A stretch of 50,692 nucleotides of DNA from Burkholderiales bacterium (GCA_016200895.1 JACQDX010000024.1:1-50692), one strand, 5' to 3'. Shown: positions 8,841 to 18,373, counted from the stretch's first letter. Numbers and translations: made by a program. The notes: generated by a model from the sequence alone, not told the origin.

Positions 8841-10669
8841 CAATCTATCCCACCCAGATAAGCTTCCAGCACAGCTGGATTCTGTTGTACTTCTTGTGGC
8901 AAGCCTTCGGCAATCTTGGTGCCAAATTCCATGACCACCAATTGATCAGTCAGGTTCATGACAAAATCCATGTCATGCTCAACCAGCAAGATACTCATGC
9001 CTTCTGCACGCAGTTTGCGCAAGAGTTCGGCCAGTTCCTGTTTTTCTTTATAGCGCAAACCGGCGGCAGGTTCATCCAGCAGCAGCAGGCTAGGATCACA
9101 ACACAGGGCCCTGGCAATTTCCAGTATGCGTTGCTGGCCCAGTGCCAGGCTGCCTGCTTCTTCGTTGATCAGATGCGCCAGGCCTACCCGTTCCAGCTGC
9201 CTTTTGGCTTCTGCCAGCAGGGAACTCTCTACCTTGCCATCACGCCGCAAAATGCTGGCGATGACTTCCATGACGTCACCACCCTTGGCACGCAAATGCG
9301 CACCGATCGCGACGTTTTCCAATACCGTCATGCTGGCCAGCAAACGCACATGCTGAAAGCTGCGGCCTATGCCCAGTTTGACGATTTCACGCGAAGGCAG
9401 GTTGGCGATATCCTGCAATTTGCCATCGCGATAAAAACGCACGGCACCGCTGGTCAAAGGCAAGACACCAGTAACCAGGTTGAACATGGTCGATTTGCCT
9501 GCACCATTCGGGCCTATCAAGCCAACAATCTGCCCGGCACTGACAGTGAACTGCATATCATTGACAGCAACCAGGCCACCAAATTGCTTGCGCGCTTTGT
9601 CGATTTCGAGGATGACGGTATCGACTGCAGGCTTGGCACGCACTGGCAATACCGCAGCATCTGCGGCTACCTGTATGCCCTGGTCTTCTGGCAGCCATTT
9701 GGCAAACAGGCGTTTGCTCCAGCTGGCCAAGTAAGGCCAGACACCATCGCGGGCACGTTGCAACAGCAAGACCAGCAATACTCCAAACACGATGACTTCA
9801 AAATTGCCATTTGCCCCAAGCAGCGCTGGCAAGATGCTTTGCAGTTTGTCTTTCAGCAGTGTCAGCAGGGCCGAACCCAACAAGGCACCCCATACATGCC
9901 CTGCACCACCAACCACGGCCATGAACAGGTATTCAATACCTTGATTCAATCCGAAAGGTGTAGGGTTGACGGCACGTTGCATATGCGCGTACAGCCAGCC
10001 CGAGATACTCGCCAGCATGGCAGCGATGACGAAGATGATGACCTTCATGCGCGCAGTATTGACACCCATGGCTTCTGCCATGACACCACCGCCCTTGAGT
10101 GCGCGTATGGCGCGGCCAGGGCGCGATTGCAGCAGGTTTTGGATGGCAACGATAGACAACAGTAAGATCACCCAGATCAGGCCAAACATGCTGCGCCCTG
10201 TATCGAGTTTAAAGCCTGCAATTTCTATGGGTGGTATGCCATTCAGGCCATCGTATTTACCCAGGAATTCGAGATTGCCGAACAGGAAAAACAGCGACAA
10301 ACCCCAGGCGATAGTACCCAGTGGCAGGTAGTGACCAGACAGGCGCATGGTAATCAGGCCGATAGTGAGGGCAGCCGCCATGGTCAGCACCAGACCTGCC
10401 AGCAAACCCAGCCAGGGTGAATAACCAAGGGCCGTACTCAGATAGGCAGTGGAGTAAGCCCCCAGGCCAACGAAAGCCGCCTGGCCGAAAGATGTCATGC
10501 CCCCTACCCCGGTCAGCAAGACCAGACCGAGTGCAACGATCGCATACAGACCTATGTAATTGGCCAGGGTGATCCAGAATTCAGGCACTGGCATCAAAGG
10601 GAACAGCAACACCAGTGCCAGCAATACCCATTTACCGTATTTGATACCTTTGGTGAGGAGTTGTTTCAT
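8840..10669 (-). CDS. Fused LivM permease-LivG ATPase
   Basis: 609 residues combining two subunits. About 1-315 is a multi-helix LivM-type permease with the [11 protein letters not shown] coupling region; about 345-609 is a LivG-type ATPase with Walker [10 protein letters not shown], signature LALGQQRI (a LivG-like variant of LSGGQ) and Walker B LLLLDEP. A short Ala/Val-rich linker joins them. LivM-LivG fusions are common in Burkholderiales. Together with LivH and LivF it forms the membrane part of a branched-chain amino acid or amide importer. It starts within the livH stop (TAATG), so translation is coupled. Confidence 0.93.
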   Translation of the reverse strand: MKQLLTKGIKYGKWVLLALVLLFPLMPVPEFWITLANYIGLYAIVALGLVLLTGVGGMTSFGQAAFVGLGAYSTAYLSTALGYSPWLGLLAGLVLTMAAALTIGLITMRLSGHYLPLGTIAWGLSLFFLFGNLEFLGKYDGLNGIPPIEIAGFKLDTGRSMFGLIWVILLLSIVAIQNLLQSRPGRAIRALKGGGVMAEAMGVNTARMKVIIFVIAAMLASISGWLYAHMQRAVNPTPFGLNQGIEYLFMAVVGGAGHVWGALLGSALLTLLKDKLQSILPALLGANGNFEVIVFGVLLVLLLQRARDGVWPYLASWSKRLFAKWLPEDQGIQVAADAAVLPVRAKPAVDTVILEIDKARKQFGGLVAVNDMQFTVSAGQIVGLIGPNGAGKSTMFNLVTGVLPLTSGAVRFYRDGKLQDIANLPSREIVKLGIGRSFQHVRLLASMTVLENVAIGAHLRAKGGDVMEVIASILRRDGKVESSLLAEAKRQLERVGLAHLINEEAGSLALGQQRILEIARALCCDPSLLLLDEPAAGLRYKEKQELAELLRKLRAEGMSILLVEHDMDFVMNLTDQLVVMEFGTKIAEGLPQEVQQNPAVLEAYLGGID

Positions 10670-11718
10670 TATTCTTCATCCTCATCAGTGTGTTTGCTGG
10701 AGAGCGAGCGCCACAGCAATACCGGGATAATCAGGGTAAATACGATGACCTCCTTATAGGCACTGGCCCAGTAAGACGAATAAGATTCCAGCAAACCCAC
10801 CAGCAAGGCACCGGCTGCGGCAACTGGATAAGACACCAGGCCACCGACGATGGCACCGACGAAGCCTTTCAAACCTATCAGGAAACCGCCGTCGTAATAC
10901 ACCGTGGTCATCGGGGCGATCAGTACACCGCACAATGCCCCCATGGCTGCAGCCAGGGTGAACGCCAGGCGGCCAGCTTGGGTGGTCCCTATACCCACCA
11001 GTTGCGCACCCAGCCGGTTGACGGCAGTAGCTCGCAGAGCCTTGCCAGACAGGCTGCGTTCAAAATAAAAATACAGTGCGCCTATCAATAAAGCCGAGAC
11101 TGCAATCACCACCAGGCTTTGACCAGATATCTGCATGGCACCCAATTCAAAGCGGGCATCACTGAAAGCTGTCGTGCGCGAACCTTCTGCGCCAAACATC
11201 ACCAGACCCATGCCAGTCAGGGCGAAATGCACACCGACTGAGACAATGAGCAAGACCAGGGTGCTGGCTTCTGCCAGTGGCTGATAAGCCAGCCGGTAGA
11301 TCATCGGCCCCATGGGCACGACTATTGCCAAAGCCAGTAAGACTTGTGCAAACAATGACCATTCCTGAACAGCGACATTGCGCGCCAGCAGCCAGACGGC
11401 CAGTGGAAACAGCAACAACTTACCTGCTGACAAAGCCAGTGCCTTGGCATTCACAGGCTGCGTGCTGCGCACCTGCAGGTACACTTCCTTGCCCATACAC
11501 AGCAAACCAAAGGCCAGTAACAGGCTGGCCGAATGCGGGAATTTACCCGACTGTATCGCTGCCAGGCTAAGCGCCCCAAATGCGACGAATTCACCTTGCG
11601 GTATGAAGATAATCCGCGTGACTGAAAACACCAGCACCAGCGCCAATGCCAGCAAGGCATAGATGGCACCACTGGTAATACCATCCTGAGCGAGGATGGC
11701 GGCAATTGAAAAATCCAT
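10669..11718 (-). CDS. livH: Branched-chain amino acid ABC transporter permease LivH
   Basis: 349 residues, an integral membrane protein with about nine to ten hydrophobic segments. It opens with [20 protein letters not shown], the usual LivH start, and the coupling block [17 protein letters not shown] is near residue 225. It is about 40-50 residues longer than E. coli LivH because of an extra segment (about 60-120) that includes a charged loop and another helix. It heads the livH-livMG-livF block and is separated from livK by a terminator and a repeat element. Confidence 0.92.
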   Translation of the reverse strand: MDFSIAAILAQDGITSGAIYALLALALVLVFSVTRIIFIPQGEFVAFGALSLAAIQSGKFPHSASLLLAFGLLCMGKEVYLQVRSTQPVNAKALALSAGKLLLFPLAVWLLARNVAVQEWSLFAQVLLALAIVVPMGPMIYRLAYQPLAEASTLVLLIVSVGVHFALTGMGLVMFGAEGSRTTAFSDARFELGAMQISGQSLVVIAVSALLIGALYFYFERSLSGKALRATAVNRLGAQLVGIGTTQAGRLAFTLAAAMGALCGVLIAPMTTVYYDGGFLIGLKGFVGAIVGGLVSYPVAAAGALLVGLLESYSSYWASAYKEVIVFTLIIPVLLWRSLSSKHTDEDEE

Positions 11719-11740
11719 GGAAACCTGACTTTCTTGCTTA

Positions 11741-11901
11741 GAACCTGTTTACGATCTGTAGCGAGCGTGCGTCAACGGGGTCGGGGTAACAAAAACGCAG
11801 CGCAAAAAGCGGAATGTACTTGAGTACATGAGCATTTTGAGAAGCACATGATCCCCGCGTGGACTCACATTGCGCACGCGCTTAAGATCGTAAACAGGTT
11901 C
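11741..11901. mobile_element. MITE-like inverted-repeat element, copy 1
   Basis: The ends are inverted copies of GAACCTGTTTACGATC (16 bp perfect), and the element is flanked by TTA on both sides, consistent with a 3-bp target duplication. At the centre ATGTACT and AGTACAT form a 7-bp hairpin (11814-11829). It has no coding capacity. A second copy in the same orientation is at 48513-48679. The end pattern and the TNA-type flank suggest mobilisation by an IS5-group transposase, but no transposase is present in the window. It lies in the livK-livH gap. Confidence 0.8.
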
Positions 11902-11940
11902 TTACTAGTTCAAGCATAGCCCCAGTACTTTGGGCCGAAC

Positions 11941-11961
11941 AAAAAGGGAGCCGCGGCTCCC
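11941..11961 (-). terminator. Terminator after livK
   Basis: On the minus strand GGGAGCCGCGGCTCCC is followed by TTTTT, 20 bases past the livK stop codon. It should reduce transcription into livH, giving more binding protein than permease. Confidence 0.85.
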
Positions 11962-11981
11962 TTGATCACTTCATCAATAAA

Positions 11982-13145
11982 TCAGTTGGCCTGACCGATC
12001 AATTTCCATTTGCCATTCACGATTTGCACCATGACGCGAGAGCGCTGGTCGAAACCCAGATGGTCAGTGTCCGTCATATTGACGATGCCGTGCGAGACTG
12101 GCAGGTTGACGGTATTTTCCAAAGCTGTACGCAAGGCCGCGCGAAATTCTTTGGTGCCAGGCTGGGCTTTTTTCAATGCCACGGTCGCTGCTGAGTCCAG
12201 CAACAAACTAGCATCCCAGGCATGACCACCAAAGGTGGAAACAGAACCTGCGCCATATTCTTTTTCATAGGCTTTGACATAGCGCATAGCAGATTTTTTG
12301 ACTGGATTATCATTTGGCAATTGTTCTGCCACCAGCAATGGGCCCGCTGGCAACCAGGTACCTTCACAATCCTTGCCGCAGACGCGCAGGAAGTCATTAT
12401 TGGCGACGCCATGGGTTTGATAAATCTTGCCCTTGTAGCCGCGTTCTTTCAAAGTCTTTTGTGGCAGGGCTGCTGGTGTACCGGCACCGGCAATCAATAC
12501 CGCATCAGGATTGGTCGCCAGGATTTTCAGTATCTGGCCAGTGACAGAAGTATCACTGCGGGCAAAGCGTTCATTGGCAACCACTTTAAGTTTGCGCAAT
12601 TCAGCAATCTTGGAAAATTCCTTGTACCAGCCTTCGCCATAGGCATCAGCAAAACCGATGAAAGCGACTGTCTTGATGCCGACATCATTCATGTGACCGG
12701 TAATCGCAGTCGACATATGTGAATCATTTTGCGGTGTCTTGAACACCCAATAGCGCTTGGAATCGATAGGAGAAATAATGGCCGAAGAAGCCGCCATGGA
12801 AATCATCGGTGTTTCGTTTTCTGCCGCCACATCGATCATTGCCAGCGAATTTGGCGTGATGGTGGAACCAATGAGGATATCGACCTTGTCTTCTGCAATC
12901 AGCTTACGGGCATTTTTAACAGCCGTGGTGGTATCGGATGCATCATCGAGAACAATGTATTCGACTTTCTTGCCAGCGATTTCTTTTGGCAACAAGGCAA
13001 AGGTATTTTTTTCAGGGATGCCCAAAGAAGCCGCAGGGCCAGTAGCCGACACGCTGACGCCAACCTTGATCTGCGCATAGGCATTGCTTGCCAACACCAG
13101 CGATAACATGGCAGGCAAAGCCGCCAGTAAAAACCGTTTCTTCAT
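11982..13145 (-). CDS. livK: Branched-chain amino acid/amide ABC transporter substrate-binding protein
   Basis: 387 residues with a Sec signal peptide (about 1-24, cleaved after ASNAYA). The mature part is a type I periplasmic binding protein of the LivJ/LivK family, with KNARKLIAEDKVDILIG and the IDVAAENETPMISMAAS segment forming the ligand cleft. It delivers substrate to LivH/LivMG/LivF. The true ligand (leucine, isoleucine, valine, an amide, or an aromatic acid) cannot be fixed from sequence. A 12-bp palindrome 67 bases upstream of the ATG may be an operator. Confidence 0.92.
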   Translation of the reverse strand: MKKRFLLAALPAMLSLVLASNAYAQIKVGVSVSATGPAASLGIPEKNTFALLPKEIAGKKVEYIVLDDASDTTTAVKNARKLIAEDKVDILIGSTITPNSLAMIDVAAENETPMISMAASSAIISPIDSKRYWVFKTPQNDSHMSTAITGHMNDVGIKTVAFIGFADAYGEGWYKEFSKIAELRKLKVVANERFARSDTSVTGQILKILATNPDAVLIAGAGTPAALPQKTLKERGYKGKIYQTHGVANNDFLRVCGKDCEGTWLPAGPLLVAEQLPNDNPVKKSAMRYVKAYEKEYGAGSVSTFGGHAWDASLLLDSAATVALKKAQPGTKEFRAALRTALENTVNLPVSHGIVNMTDTDHLGFDQRSRVMVQIVNGKWKLIGQAN

Positions 13146-13211
13146 GGGTAGTCTCCTGTTTTGCGATTATCTGCAATATTAATCAATGCTAATCAATATG
13201 AATAAAAATGC

Positions 13212-13239
13212 AATTTGCCGACCGATTGGTCGGCAAATT
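13212..13239. promoter_or_regulatory. Palindromic operator candidate upstream of livK
   Basis: AATTTGCCGACC is followed by a four-base spacer and its exact reverse complement. It lies 67 bases upstream of the livK ATG. GACCnnnnGGTC palindromes are typical of TetR-family operators, and the position suits control of livK. A terminator is the alternative, because a T-run follows on the plus strand, but no plus-strand gene ends here. Confidence 0.5.
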
Positions 13240-13384
13240 TTTTTTCCAGTGTAACCTTTCCTACGAACAGCCACAATATTAAGCTGGATCAATTTCCAAG
13301 GCTAAAGGCGGAATTCATCTTTATACTTCAGATAGGTAAGTATTGGCAGCTTTTCTTGACTATCCAGCAAGCCTGGTTTTCAAT

Positions 13385-15259
13385 TTAATCAATCAATTCA
13401 ACAACAAAAGCACCCCGTAGAGAATTGCGCAGCATGATTTGCTCTGCTGCCCGCACATCGCCCAGCGCCAGGACCTGTTCTGTGAGCTGGTAACGTTTAT
13501 CTTCCAGCAAAATCTCGCGCATGATGCCGGGCAAGACACCATCTTCCAGCGGTGGCGTCAGCCATTTGCCATGCAGTTTCAGCAAGACTGTGCTGCGTCC
13601 GCCTTCAGTCAAATGCCCTTTTTCGTTAAAAAACAACATGTCAAATGCACCCTGTTGCTCGGCTGCTTGCCAGGCCTGGTCATATTGCTGACGCAAACTG
13701 CTTTTGTGGCGCAGGAACAAATTGCGGCTGTCACTGGCAGTTTTTGCCAGCATGACTTTGGGGCTGGCTGGCAAGGGACTTAACTCTGCAGTACGCACAT
13801 CAAGTTCACCATCCGGCTTCAATGCCAGGCGCAACCTGTGCGGTATGGCAGAAGGCAGGGCATCACAGACTTGTTGTAATTTCAACCTGACCTGCTCCTG
13901 ATTCCAGGCAAAGCAAAAATACTGTGCCGATGTCTGCAGGCGATGCAAATGTCTTGATTGATGACGGCAACCTTCTTCCTGCGTCGCATGCATGGTTTCA
14001 AACAATTCAAACTGTGGCAGCAGGCCGGTCAGGAAGCTCGCCTTCAAATGGCATTCGGCATATTCTTCCTGCGCCACGCTGTCATACACGATACCCGCAC
14101 CCACACCCAGCACACCACGGCGCATGGCCGGCTCAGCATCATCCAGAGGTGCTTGCAATTGCAAAGTACGTATTGGTACAGACAGGCAAAAATCACCCAG
14201 CACACCAGTCTGTGCTGGCGGATCAAACCAGCCTATCGCACCAGTGTACAAACCACGCGGTTCTGCTTCCAGCTCACGAATGATTTGCATGGTACGGTGC
14301 TTGGGTGTACCGGTAATCGAACCGCAAGGGAATAGGGCCGTCAGTATCTGTGCCAGATTCAGGCCGTCCTGCAAATCTGCCTCTACTGTTGAAGTCATCT
14401 GCAAGACACTGGAAAAGCGATTCACTTCAAATAATTTGGGTACCCTGACCGTGCCGGTTTTGGCAATACGGCCCAGATCATTGCGCAGCAAGTCAACGAT
14501 CATCAGGTTCTCTGCGCGGTTTTTTGTGTCGGCAGCGAGTTCGGCTGCTCGACGCCGATCCTGCTCTGCATCGCCGGTAGCTGCTGCTGTGCCCTTCATC
14601 GGGCGGGCCAGCAATTTCCCCTGTTGTTGACGCACGAATAATTCTGGTGAGAGCGAGACTACCGCCTCGCCATCAGGCAGGCAGATCAGGGCGCCATAAG
14701 GCACGGGCTGACGCTGGCGCAAGCGCCTGTAGAGCGTAAGTGGCGTGCCATAGCTGTCAAAATGCAGGCGGTAAGTGTAATTGACCTGATAAGTGTCTCC
14801 GGCTGCGATGTATTCCCTGACACTGGCAATGCCAGCTTCGAACTGACTGGCATCGACATTAGCTTGTATGCCTGCTATGCCTGCTATGTCCGCAATATTA
14901 TCTGGCGCAGTCTGAGATTGCAAAAATACAGCGACTTGCTGGCTATCGAGAATATGGCATTGCCTGAACAAAAGTATACGAGACAACGCTGGCTCTGAAT
15001 GCGCAGCAATACCCTGCAATTGCGCACCACTTTCATAAGATAACAGCGCCAGTGCAAAACTGCCCTGTTGCAAAGCCGATTCTGCATCGCGCCATAGAGT
15101 TGGCCATTCATGGACAGTGCTGCAAACCAGTACGCTCTGCAAATCGCAGTAGAAACGGGATTGCGCCTGCTCTGAATGCGCATCATCGAGCAGGGCGAAA
15201 CAGTCCCCAGTCTGAGGCAGGGGAAATGGCAAAACTGGATTGTTGGAAAAATCTGACAC
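13385..15259 (-). CDS. pabB: Fused aminodeoxychorismate synthase I-aminodeoxychorismate lyase (PabB-PabC)
   Basis: 624 residues. The first about 390 form a chorismate-utilising domain with KNRAENLMIVDLLRNDLGRI and GSITGTPKHRTMQII. The motif RPMKGT carries the lysine that distinguishes PabB from anthranilate synthase (PIAGT). The last about 220 form a PabC-type class IV aminotransferase: a PLP lysine in RHKSSLRQQYD, and EGGRSTVLL and TPPLEDGVLPGIMRE near the end. Together they turn chorismate plus amide-derived ammonia into 4-aminobenzoate for folate; PabA must be encoded elsewhere. The start is GTG without a clear ribosome binding site, and is less certain. Confidence 0.93.
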   Translation of the reverse strand: MSDFSNNPVLPFPLPQTGDCFALLDDAHSEQAQSRFYCDLQSVLVCSTVHEWPTLWRDAESALQQGSFALALLSYESGAQLQGIAAHSEPALSRILLFRQCHILDSQQVAVFLQSQTAPDNIADIAGIAGIQANVDASQFEAGIASVREYIAAGDTYQVNYTYRLHFDSYGTPLTLYRRLRQRQPVPYGALICLPDGEAVVSLSPELFVRQQQGKLLARPMKGTAAATGDAEQDRRRAAELAADTKNRAENLMIVDLLRNDLGRIAKTGTVRVPKLFEVNRFSSVLQMTSTVEADLQDGLNLAQILTALFPCGSITGTPKHRTMQIIRELEAEPRGLYTGAIGWFDPPAQTGVLGDFCLSVPIRTLQLQAPLDDAEPAMRRGVLGVGAGIVYDSVAQEEYAECHLKASFLTGLLPQFELFETMHATQEEGCRHQSRHLHRLQTSAQYFCFAWNQEQVRLKLQQVCDALPSAIPHRLRLALKPDGELDVRTAELSPLPASPKVMLAKTASDSRNLFLRHKSSLRQQYDQAWQAAEQQGAFDMLFFNEKGHLTEGGRSTVLLKLHGKWLTPPLEDGVLPGIMREILLEDKRYQLTEQVLALGDVRAAEQIMLRNSLRGAFVVELID

Positions 15260-15465
15260 GCTGATTCAAACTAACATATAGATGTGCCGCAGTTTACTCG
15301 CAGATGCAGGATTCTGCATAAAGTGTGCAGTCGTTAGATATTGACGCTTTTTTTATGACATCATTCCGGCACATAGGTATAGTCGCTGATATCTGTACCC
15401 ACGCAGGAATTTCTATAGGGCAATTCGCAACATTTCTCATGCAAAACACATATTTCAGGCTGCCG

Positions 15466-16749
15466 ATGGCAAAAAGGATTTTCCGCCAGAATCTGGAAGG
15501 CATGGCACTGGCATTGCTGGCTGCTTTGATCGTGGGACTGCTTTTGTCTTCTTATCTGGTGCAAAAAAATCTGCGTGCGGAAGCGACGTACAAAGCGGAT
15601 ACCCTGGCTGCCAATATGGCAGATGCCATGATTGCCAATGATATGCGGCAATTACAAAGCCTGTTACTGAATGCCACCAATACCCCGGACATGCAGGCAG
15701 GCTATGTCTATGACGGACATGGCCAGCCATTGCTGGCATGGACGACACAGGCTCAGTTGATCAAGACTAGCGGCATAGAAGCCACCACTTTGCTCAGGTA
15801 TCAAAAGGTGGACTACCATCTCAGCAATTTCAGTGCGGTCAGCCCGGTGCTGAGTGGCACTACGGTAATTGGTCAGGTACAACTGCAAATCAGTACCTGG
15901 CCGCTGTACCAGCACATATTATTGTTTTTGCTGATCGCTGGTTTCTTGTCTGTTTTTATCACGGCACTGGCTGCTTACTGGCTGACCAACCGGCAGTTGC
16001 GCTCCATGCAGCCCATCATGGAATTAAGTGTGATTGCCGAAAAAGTGGCGACACTGGGCGACTACAGCCTGCGTGCCCCACAAGACCCGGAACATGAACT
16101 GGGTAGCCTGAACATGCATTTCAATCTCATGCTGGCGCGTATGGAAGCCTGGGAAAACGATATGCAGAGTGAAGCCAAGGAAAGGCGCGAAGCCGATAGC
16201 CGCCTGGCGATTTTAAATAATCACGATAGCCTGACCAAATTACCAAACCGTCATTACTTCCACAGGCTGCTCAGTAATTGCCTGGAAGATGCGGTGGCTG
16301 ATGAAGAAATGGCTGCCTTGATGTTTATCGATCTTGACCACTTCAAAGGTCTGAGCGAAAGCTTTGGCTATGATGCCGGTGACCTGATCCTGGCTACCAT
16401 GGCAAATCGCCTGTGTGGCGTGTTGCGCAGTACCGACACCTTATGCCGGGTAGATGGCGATGAATTCGCTGCCATCATGCCAAATGTGGGCAGTCTGGAA
16501 ATTGTGGAACATCTGGCGGAAAGACTTGTACAGGCAATCAACCAGCCCATGACCTTGCGCGGCCAGCAAATTTTGTTGAGCGCCAGCATAGGTATAGCCT
16601 GCTGCCCTCTGCATGCCAAAGAGCAGCGGTTATTTTTGCATCATGCCGATATTGCGTTAAAAGCCGCCAAGGCCAGTGGCCGCAATACTTGGCGCATGTA
16701 TAGCAATGACTTGCCCAAGACGTCGCAAGCGGTGCAACTTAGTATTTAG
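15466..16749 (+). CDS. Membrane-bound diguanylate cyclase (HAMP-GGDEF)
   Basis: About 427 residues from the ATG at 15466, which has CAGG upstream; ATG 15439 and a far GTG at 15325 are alternatives. Two membrane helices (about 14-35 and 150-172) enclose a periplasmic sensor of about 115 residues. A HAMP-like linker follows, then a GGDEF domain (about 255-415). The active-site loop reads DGDEF instead of GGDEF, and the DLDHFKGLSESFG segment provides the metal-binding aspartate. Cyclic-di-GMP synthesis is likely, but the first glycine change could alter activity. No EAL domain is present. The stop codon touches the inserted repeat element. Confidence 0.85.
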   Translation: MAKRIFRQNLEGMALALLAALIVGLLLSSYLVQKNLRAEATYKADTLAANMADAMIANDMRQLQSLLLNATNTPDMQAGYVYDGHGQPLLAWTTQAQLIKTSGIEATTLLRYQKVDYHLSNFSAVSPVLSGTTVIGQVQLQISTWPLYQHILLFLLIAGFLSVFITALAAYWLTNRQLRSMQPIMELSVIAEKVATLGDYSLRAPQDPEHELGSLNMHFNLMLARMEAWENDMQSEAKERREADSRLAILNNHDSLTKLPNRHYFHRLLSNCLEDAVADEEMAALMFIDLDHFKGLSESFGYDAGDLILATMANRLCGVLRSTDTLCRVDGDEFAAIMPNVGSLEIVEHLAERLVQAINQPMTLRGQQILLSASIGIACCPLHAKEQRLFLHHADIALKAAKASGRNTWRMYSNDLPKTSQAVQLSI

Positions 16750-17023
16750 AACTCATTTCATAAATAGGATGAGTGCGAACAAGACGATTTGGGATGCAGT
16801 GCAAGGCGTGACCTGCAGCTAAGGCTACTGCCTTAGCAAAGGGCGCAACGCTGCAATGCGCCCAAATCGTCAGTTCCCGAAGGGTTTGCCTCATAACGTG
16901 CTCTGGACTGTGTTGGACTCGTTGTCAATAGGCAAAGCTATTGACTGCCTCGTCCATAGTTTTACCATTTGCCAGCCCACGTTATGAGGCAAACGCATCT
17001 CACCCTATTTATGAAATGAGTTC
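16749..17023. mobile_element. 275-bp MITE-like element with nested stem-loops
   Basis: The terminal inverted repeats are 25 bp with one mismatch, starting GAACTCATTTCATAAATAGG, and are flanked by TA on both sides. Inside are two further inverted repeats: GACGATTTGGG (16783) with 16861-16871, extended by weaker pairing, and a perfect 17-bp pair (16884-16900 with 16978-16994). There is no open reading frame. The TA duplication suits IS630/Tc1-mariner or IS5-type mobilisation. The element occupies exactly the junction of two convergent genes and contributes the last base of both stop codons. It should also act as a strong bidirectional structured 3' end. Confidence 0.85.
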
Positions 17024-17466
17024 TAGTAGGCGATATGTAATCGGCGATATAAAAAACTGAGTACAAACAAAGGGCCGATCAGCAAATAACGCAGGTCATC
17101 AAAGAAAGAGGGTTTCTTGCCTTCTATCTTGTGACCGATGAACTGGCCTATCCAGGCAATCACGAAAATACCCAGCGAGATTTGCCACATCAGGTGTTGC
17201 GGTAATTGTGAAAGTATCCACAACATCGTGCCCGACATTCCCAGCATGCCAACAGCAAATGGCACGGAGAGTGTCATGTAATAAACCAGCGACAATATTG
17301 TAGTGACCAACGCAGCCATTGGGTGTACCGCCCAGATCAGGCCCAGGAAGGACAGCACAATGACGGGTACACAAACAAAGTGGATCAGTTCATTGGTGGG
17401 ATTGAGATGGCTTTCGCTGTATTTCGCCAGCAATTGCTCTATCTGTCTGGAATTGGCTTGTTGCAT
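17023..17466 (-). CDS. Mpo1-like (DUF962/YGL010w) membrane protein
   Basis: 147 residues from the ATG at 17466, which has an AGGAG site; longer upstream reading is unlikely. It opens with a short amphipathic stretch and then NPTNELIHFVCVP, the conserved start of the DUF962 family, followed by four hydrophobic helices and an IGHKIEGKKPSFFDDLRYLLIGP segment with conserved His and Asp. In yeast, Mpo1 is an iron-dependent dioxygenase acting on 2-hydroxy fatty acids; bacterial homologues are mostly uncharacterised. Its TAG stop is completed by the adjacent repeat element. Confidence 0.85.
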   Translation of the reverse strand: MQQANSRQIEQLLAKYSESHLNPTNELIHFVCVPVIVLSFLGLIWAVHPMAALVTTILSLVYYMTLSVPFAVGMLGMSGTMLWILSQLPQHLMWQISLGIFVIAWIGQFIGHKIEGKKPSFFDDLRYLLIGPLFVLSFLYRRLHIAY

Positions 17467-17506
17467 GTGGGTCTCCTGAGTATTGTTATACCCCCAGAGT
17501 AATCCA

Positions 17507-18280
17507 TCAAATAGCATCCTGCTTGAACGCAATCGCCATCCTGTGCAATTCTGAGGGTGCTACCCCCATCATGCGACGAAAAGTACGGCTCATGTGTGCC
17601 AGGTCAGCAAAGCCGGACGCATGGGCGGCCGCCGTCATATTATTACCCTGGGCAACTGCCGCCACCGCTTCCACCATGCGCGACCATAGCAGATAGCGTG
17701 ACAGCGACATGCCGGTTTGCTGGCGGAACAAATGGGTGAAGCGGCTTTCGGACAGATGCACGAGTCTGGCCAGACTCTCACCATTGCGATCTGCCCCATG
17801 GTTGGCGGCAATGACATCCAGTGCGCTGAGGATGCGGCTATCGAGAGACGTGGCAGTCTGACTTTTCGGCAAGGCACAGGCTTGCCAGACTTGCCGTATA
17901 TGCAGGGCTGCTGCCATATCCAGTGACTGGTGGCGGTTGTCCGACAGACTGGTGGCCAAAGCCTGGAATTCAGACTGCGTCCCGAATGCCGCCTGCAAAT
18001 CCGTCCCATTCAGCTTCACTGCCTCTGGCATTTCCAGGAACAGATGCGCCAGCATGCCACCGTCGCTGTCTATCTGGTGAGCATCATGCGGGGCAAAGCT
18101 GGCGCTACGGGTTTCTGTCCAGTCATGCTCTGTCTGCAGACGGGCACGGAACGGACGCTCCAGCCCGTAAGTGAGCTGCAGTGCAAAATGGGTATGCAGG
18201 GATGAATCTATACCTGGTGAAACCACCAGGGCGGCTCCACGCCACAGGAATAAACGTCCGGGTTGCTGGGGCAGCTTCAT
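17507..18280 (-). CDS. AraC-family transcriptional regulator
   Basis: 257 residues. The C-terminal about 100 residues hold the two helix-turn-helix units of AraC/XylS proteins: LARLVHLSESRFTHLFRQQ and AAHASGFADLAHMSRTFRR, ending in the family pattern GVAPSELHRM. The N-terminal half looks like a small cupin-type sensor domain and is not assigned to a ligand. It is 40 bases upstream of the Mpo1-like gene on the same strand, so it may control or share a transcript with it. Confidence 0.9.
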   Translation of the reverse strand: MKLPQQPGRLFLWRGAALVVSPGIDSSLHTHFALQLTYGLERPFRARLQTEHDWTETRSASFAPHDAHQIDSDGGMLAHLFLEMPEAVKLNGTDLQAAFGTQSEFQALATSLSDNRHQSLDMAAALHIRQVWQACALPKSQTATSLDSRILSALDVIAANHGADRNGESLARLVHLSESRFTHLFRQQTGMSLSRYLLWSRMVEAVAAVAQGNNMTAAAHASGFADLAHMSRTFRRMMGVAPSELHRMAIAFKQDAI

Positions 18281-18373
18281 GATCAGCTATGCATGTCCAT
18301 TGTTTTGAGAACAAGGACTATGATGCGTCAGCCAGCGATGAAGTGCAATTGGCTTGGAAGACTCTGTGCAATG

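Noticed and set aside
8828..10165. 445-codon plus-strand frame opposite the livM-livG fusion
   Set aside because: It mirrors the codon pattern of the real fused transporter gene; its Gln/His-rich translation has no domain.
14860..14890. Short TGCCTGCTA repeats within pabB as a possible regulatory repeat
   Set aside because: They only encode a small IAGIAG peptide repeat in the coding frame.
18299..18314. Hairpin TTGTT / AACAA after slmA as a terminator
   Set aside because: The stem is short and AT-rich and no T-run follows on the minus strand.
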